NCBI GenBank assembly: GCA_965248915.1
Contig: OZ252216.1
Coordinates: 62,001-126,000, forward strand
Direction: 5' to 3'
DNA: 64,000 bases
From: CBDFLA01 sp965248915
Lineage (GTDB): Bacteria; Pseudomonadota; Alphaproteobacteria; M2410
Made by a program: the position numbers and the translations under genes. This document shows, piece by piece, positions 60,893-64,000 of the stretch; position 1 is the stretch's first letter, and each line of letters opens with the position of its first letter. The notes beneath the pieces are model-generated. The model did no database searches. It had not been told where the DNA came from and worked only from the letters and a program-made list of their open reading frames with translations.

Positions 60893-62215
60893 TTACAAAG
60901 TATTGGGAGATATCTCATCGAGGTCCTTGTTGGCGCTTTCAGGCAGGAGCGTAATGGCAAGGAGTGAGAGTAGGAGAGCGATAGTAAGCAGAGGAGCTGC
61001 TGCCTCATGGCTTCCAGTCACGCGATAAAGTGCGCCTTCGCTCAAGGTTCCCGCAGCGTAGCCAATTGTTTGAACGATACGCGTGATGGTGCCGGCCGTT
61101 GCCCGATCCTTTGTAGGAAAGAGTTCAGTGTCAAGTGCGGTAAACACGACACCGGCGGCGAAATTGGCAAAAGCGTAAAGGATCCAAAAGCCCACCATCC
61201 AACCGCCGTTCATTTGGAAGAAGCCGACAACGCCAACCCCGGCAAAGAGTGTAGCAGATATCAGGACCGGCTTTCGGCCAACCCTGTCGGCGAGCAGCCC
61301 TCCGAAGATATTGCCGAAAATGGCGACGGCACCTCCGGTGATGAAAAGGACGGTGATATCCGCCGGAGCGAACCCATGCGTTTCCATAAGATGTTTTGAC
61401 TGGAGGGCGAAGACACCTGAAGTAGCAAATGAGAATCCAAACTGAGCCGTGGAAAGTGTCCCAAGTCGCCTGCGATAGGGCCCACGCAAGAGGTCAATGA
61501 CTGGATCGCGAAGGCGACGTACCTTTGGTCTTTGTATGCCGGAGCGGGCACGTGCGGAAGATCTTTCAGCTTTGAAGCGGCCTGTCTCTCCCAATCTCTT
61601 GCGGGCATAGGCAAGTATTAGAACGCCGACCAGGCCGATTAAATAAAGCGCGCGCCATCCGCTCGGAACAATCTCAACAAAAGCGAAAAGGGTGGCAGCA
61701 AGCCCGCTTCCAAGAGCAGCGAAAGCCGCGCCATAGCCAAGGGCCCAACCTCGGTTTCGTGGTGCAAGTTCTTCAACAGCAATGACCGCGACGAGCCCGG
61801 CTTCGGTGTCGATGAAGGCGCGAGCGAAAAACTGAGCGGTGATGAACTGTTCTGGCGTGGTGGCGAAGGCCGTTGCGCCCGTAGCGACCGTGAACCCCAA
61901 AATAGTGAAGGTGAGAAGTCGCGCGCGTCCAAATCGATCCGCCAACAATCCAATTAGGAGTCCGAGAATGACGCCAAGCTTTGCGAGTCCAAAAATGGCG
62001 GCCACATTTTCCTCGCCGATGCCGATATCTCGTTGAACGTACGGAATGACGAGGGAAAGGAGTTCGACATCATATCGTCCGAGCGCAATCGTAGCGCCCA
62101 GCAACAAAAGCAGAGAAACCTGACCCGGGGCCAGAGGCTCAGGGGGCAAGACCCAAGCAGCAATGCCGCGACAAGAGTTTCGTCTTGAGAGGCGCTTTGT
62201 ACCGAGAATAGTCAT
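60893..62215 (-). CDS. MFS transporter
   Basis: A 440-residue protein from ATG 62215 with GGAAAAG upstream; the frame reaches 62248. It has about 12 hydrophobic segments, the motif G-L-L-A-D-R-F-G-R-A-R between helices 2 and 3, and again G-G-L-L-A-D-R-V-G-R-K-P in the second half. A long central loop is Arg-rich (K-A-E-R-S-S-A-R-A-R). Resembles metabolite/H+ symporters; substrate unknown. It follows the methyltransferase gene by about 110 bases. Confidence 0.88.
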   Translation of the reverse strand: MTILGTKRLSRRNSCRGIAAWVLPPEPLAPGQVSLLLLLGATIALGRYDVELLSLVIPYVQRDIGIGEENVAAIFGLAKLGVILGLLIGLLADRFGRARLLTFTILGFTVATGATAFATTPEQFITAQFFARAFIDTEAGLVAVIAVEELAPRNRGWALGYGAAFAALGSGLAATLFAFVEIVPSGWRALYLIGLVGVLILAYARKRLGETGRFKAERSSARARSGIQRPKVRRLRDPVIDLLRGPYRRRLGTLSTAQFGFSFATSGVFALQSKHLMETHGFAPADITVLFITGGAVAIFGNIFGGLLADRVGRKPVLISATLFAGVGVVGFFQMNGGWMVGFWILYAFANFAAGVVFTALDTELFPTKDRATAGTITRIVQTIGYAAGTLSEGALYRVTGSHEAAAPLLTIALLLSLLAITLLPESANKDLDEISPNTL

Positions 62216-62323
62216 TTTGCTTTTCCAATATTGATGAGTCGAGCGCATGAACTGGGTAGGCCACCGCCACGCTTCAGTCGCTGCAGAAACGAAAAATCGG
62301 TGGCCGATTTCGAAATTGCCCAG

Positions 62324-62965
62324 CTAATTCGATGAATTCATGAGATTTTCTGCGACGGCCCAGACCAATCGGCCACGCTCCGTTTCTTCATCTTTGATGT
62401 CGACAAGTGTAAATCCGGCCTCTTCAATGGCGTCGAGGACCAGGTCTTTGGGCCGGATGTGATAGACAGTGTCCGGAAACTTATTTGCGAAGGTGGGGTC
62501 TTCCTGTGGTCGAAAGCACACCACAAATCGAGCATTTAGTGCTGCAACGCGATAAATTTCCCTGATTTGTTGAGAAAAATCCGGCCAGAAATAAATTGTA
62601 TGAACCGTCAGCAATTTGGTGAAATAGTTGTCCGGAAAGGGGATGTTGGACGCTTGCGTGCAATGCAATTCGACCAACCCTCGTTTGATGTGACAGCGAT
62701 TTTTGCGCCGAGCCAATCGAACCATGACCGCCGATGGATCAATACCCACCAACAATCCGTTCCGAATGGTTTTGGTCGCTTCCTTGAGTGTAGTACCGTG
62801 ACCTGTTCCGATATCGATTAATCTATCCTGTGTCTCAAGGTTGAGGGAATCGAGTGCACGCTGGTTCTCGAATGTGGTTTCGCGGGCCATGATGCGAGAG
62901 ATAAGAGCTCCGAGCCATCCCGTTGGATGACCGGATTGCCTGGCAATGATTGTTGGACGTCGCAT
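62324..62965 (-). CDS. Class I SAM-dependent methyltransferase
   Basis: A 213-residue protein from ATG 62965, with AGGAGG five bases upstream, better than GTG 62971. SAM-binding G-x-G-x-G is I-D-I-G-T-G-H-G-T near 50, acidic loop V-G-I-D-P-S near 75, and P-F-P-D-N-Y-F as the motif IV region. Resembles Methyltransf_11. The substrate is unknown. Confidence 0.85.
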   Translation of the reverse strand: MRRPTIIARQSGHPTGWLGALISRIMARETTFENQRALDSLNLETQDRLIDIGTGHGTTLKEATKTIRNGLLVGIDPSAVMVRLARRKNRCHIKRGLVELHCTQASNIPFPDNYFTKLLTVHTIYFWPDFSQQIREIYRVAALNARFVVCFRPQEDPTFANKFPDTVYHIRPKDLVLDAIEEAGFTLVDIKDEETERGRLVWAVAENLMNSSN

Positions 62966-63058
62966 GGACACCTCCTTGGTTGAACAAGGAGTTTGGGTGA
63001 CCAGGGATCAAATTGCGCGGCGATTTCGAAATCGGTTATTGAAATTTCAATATCAGCA

Positions 63059-64000
63059 TTACTTTTTTGAGTTTGACGCGTTTTTGATGCGCCGATACTC
63101 GCTGGGCGTAACGCTATAAGATTGTTTGAAGGCGCGATTGAAGGGGCCGATCGAACTGTACCCAGCGTCCAAGGCTAATGTCAGGATGGGTGTTTTTTGT
63201 TGTGCCGGATCTGCTAACGCCCCTGCGATTTCCGGCAATCGATACGTGCTCAGAAACGTTGAGAAATTGCGATGCCCGAGACTTTGGTTGATTGCCTTCC
63301 GCAAGACGTATTCCTGAGTATTCAAACGTGCGGCGAGATCGGGGACGGTCAGCCCCTCAGTACGGTAAAGCCGGTCATTCTCCATAGCGCTGACGATGGC
63401 TTCAATTAGGGCTGGGTCTCCAACAGGATCCAGGACCTGCATCGCAGCACTTACCGATTTTGGCGATGGTGTCGGGACCAATGAGCCTCGTACTTCCGAG
63501 AGGAAAGCGGTAATGCCGGCTGCCATTATTAGAATGGCGGAGGCATTGAGCGTGGCCAGATATTGTGGAACCGATGTTCCCTCCAACACGAGTTCCGCGA
63601 TGACGATTATCACCATATAAGCGGCAATCGTCATGGAGACCAAAATACGAAATCGGCGGCGATGCTCTAGGAGGTCGGTCTTGCGACCTTGTGCGATTTC
63701 AAAGAGAATATGCAAAACGAGCGCGAGGCCAAGAAGTTGCAACATCACGCCAACAATTGAGTAGATGACTGTTGTTTCGTCAATACGAACGTAGAGCCGA
63801 AGAGCGACGACGATGGAAAATATGGAGATGACCGTTGTTTCCAGTCTACCTAGTCGAAAATCATCGTCAAACAAAGCGCGCGCAAAAAGCCAAAACAGCA
63901 ACGGATTCATCATGCAAAAGAGTAAGATGGGAAATCTAAGGATACTTGGGACGTTGGCGAACCAGAGCGCTGAACATATCAAATAGGACGAGACCCCGAG
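63059..64000 (-). CDS. AraC-family regulator with N-terminal membrane part (partial, cut by window edge)
   Basis: The reading frame is open through position 64000, so the N-terminus is outside the window. About six hydrophobic segments are followed by a C-terminal HTH_18 domain (V-P-D-L-A-A-R-L-N-T-Q-E-Y-V-L-R-K-A-I-N, then A-L-D-A-G-Y-S-S-I-G-P-F-N-R-A-F-K). A membrane-embedded AraC regulator is typical of sensing at the membrane; the signal is unknown. It is upstream of the methyltransferase on the same strand. Confidence 0.85.
   Translation of the reverse strand, partial: LGVSSYLICSALWFANVPSILRFPILLFCMMNPLLFWLFARALFDDDFRLGRLETTVISIFSIVVALRLYVRIDETTVIYSIVGVMLQLLGLALVLHILFEIAQGRKTDLLEHRRRFRILVSMTIAAYMVIIVIAELVLEGTSVPQYLATLNASAILIMAAGITAFLSEVRGSLVPTPSPKSVSAAMQVLDPVGDPALIEAIVSAMENDRLYRTEGLTVPDLAARLNTQEYVLRKAINQSLGHRNFSTFLSTYRLPEIAGALADPAQQKTPILTLALDAGYSSIGPFNRAFKQSYSVTPSEYRRIKNASNSKK

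Overview
The window looks like chromosome from an alphaproteobacterium, probably Hyphomicrobiales-like. The reasons are moderate GC, a compact type II secretion operon, an FdsA-type formate dehydrogenase, and a mobile module (large serine recombinase, DUF2924, DUF5681, ParB-methyltransferase) that I associate with alphaproteobacterial islands. No rRNA, complete tRNA or CRISPR array was found. All assignments come from reading the sequence; no database was searched.

Layout. (1) 63-7153: a secreted YD/RHS-repeat polymorphic-toxin-type protein with a short lipoprotein-like gene overlapping its stop codon, a candidate toxin-immunity pair. (2) 7234-18176: a type II secretion system in one direction, prepilin peptidase (gspO) then gspE-F-G-H-I-J-L-M-N/C-like-D-K, with most genes overlapping by a few bases. 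There is no separate full-length gspC. A perfect hairpin overlaps the gspE Shine-Dalgarno. (3) 18177-19526: no gene. It holds a cluster of TTCCCTG words, a tandem 337-bp repeat with conserved internal hairpins, and a terminator. (4) 19527-about 50400: a long accessory island. It contains a DUF2971 protein; a serine-recombinase module including a DUF5681 gene split at a canonical A_AAA_AAG slippery heptamer; an Mrr-like nuclease divergent from a small controller-type HTH protein with C-box-like dyads between them; a Gabija-type pair (OLD/TOPRIM nuclease and UvrD-like helicase); a 655-codon HTH-headed protein; a four-helix membrane protein; a DUF2971-like protein; a TIGR02391/Ymh protein; two insertion sequences; a second RHS toxin with a Sel1 partner; and several decayed genes. 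A short degenerate motif around GGCGCACAATATGC recurs four times between these units. (5) 50421-64000: more ordinary chromosome, all on the minus strand except fbpA. It carries formate dehydrogenase fdsA with a 5'-truncated fdsB, a ferric-iron type ABC transporter (fbpC, fbpA, fbpB), a U32 peptidase-family protein, a DUF2147 protein, an MFS transporter, a SAM methyltransferase, and an AraC-type regulator cut by the window edge.

How it fits together. The T2SS genes make one assembly platform, pseudopilus and secretin. The adjacent Sec-signal RHS protein is a plausible, unproven substrate. The island is a typical defence and toxin hotspot: antiphage genes (Gabija, restriction-like nuclease, TIGR02391, DUF2971), mobility genes, and competition genes (RHS-Sel1). 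The remnants (interrupted RHS fragment, transposase tail, genes with internal stops, truncated fdsB) show repeated insertion and deletion. The most unusual signals are the frameshift site, the C-box-like region at the Mrr-like gene, the tandem structured repeat, and the recurring intergenic motif.
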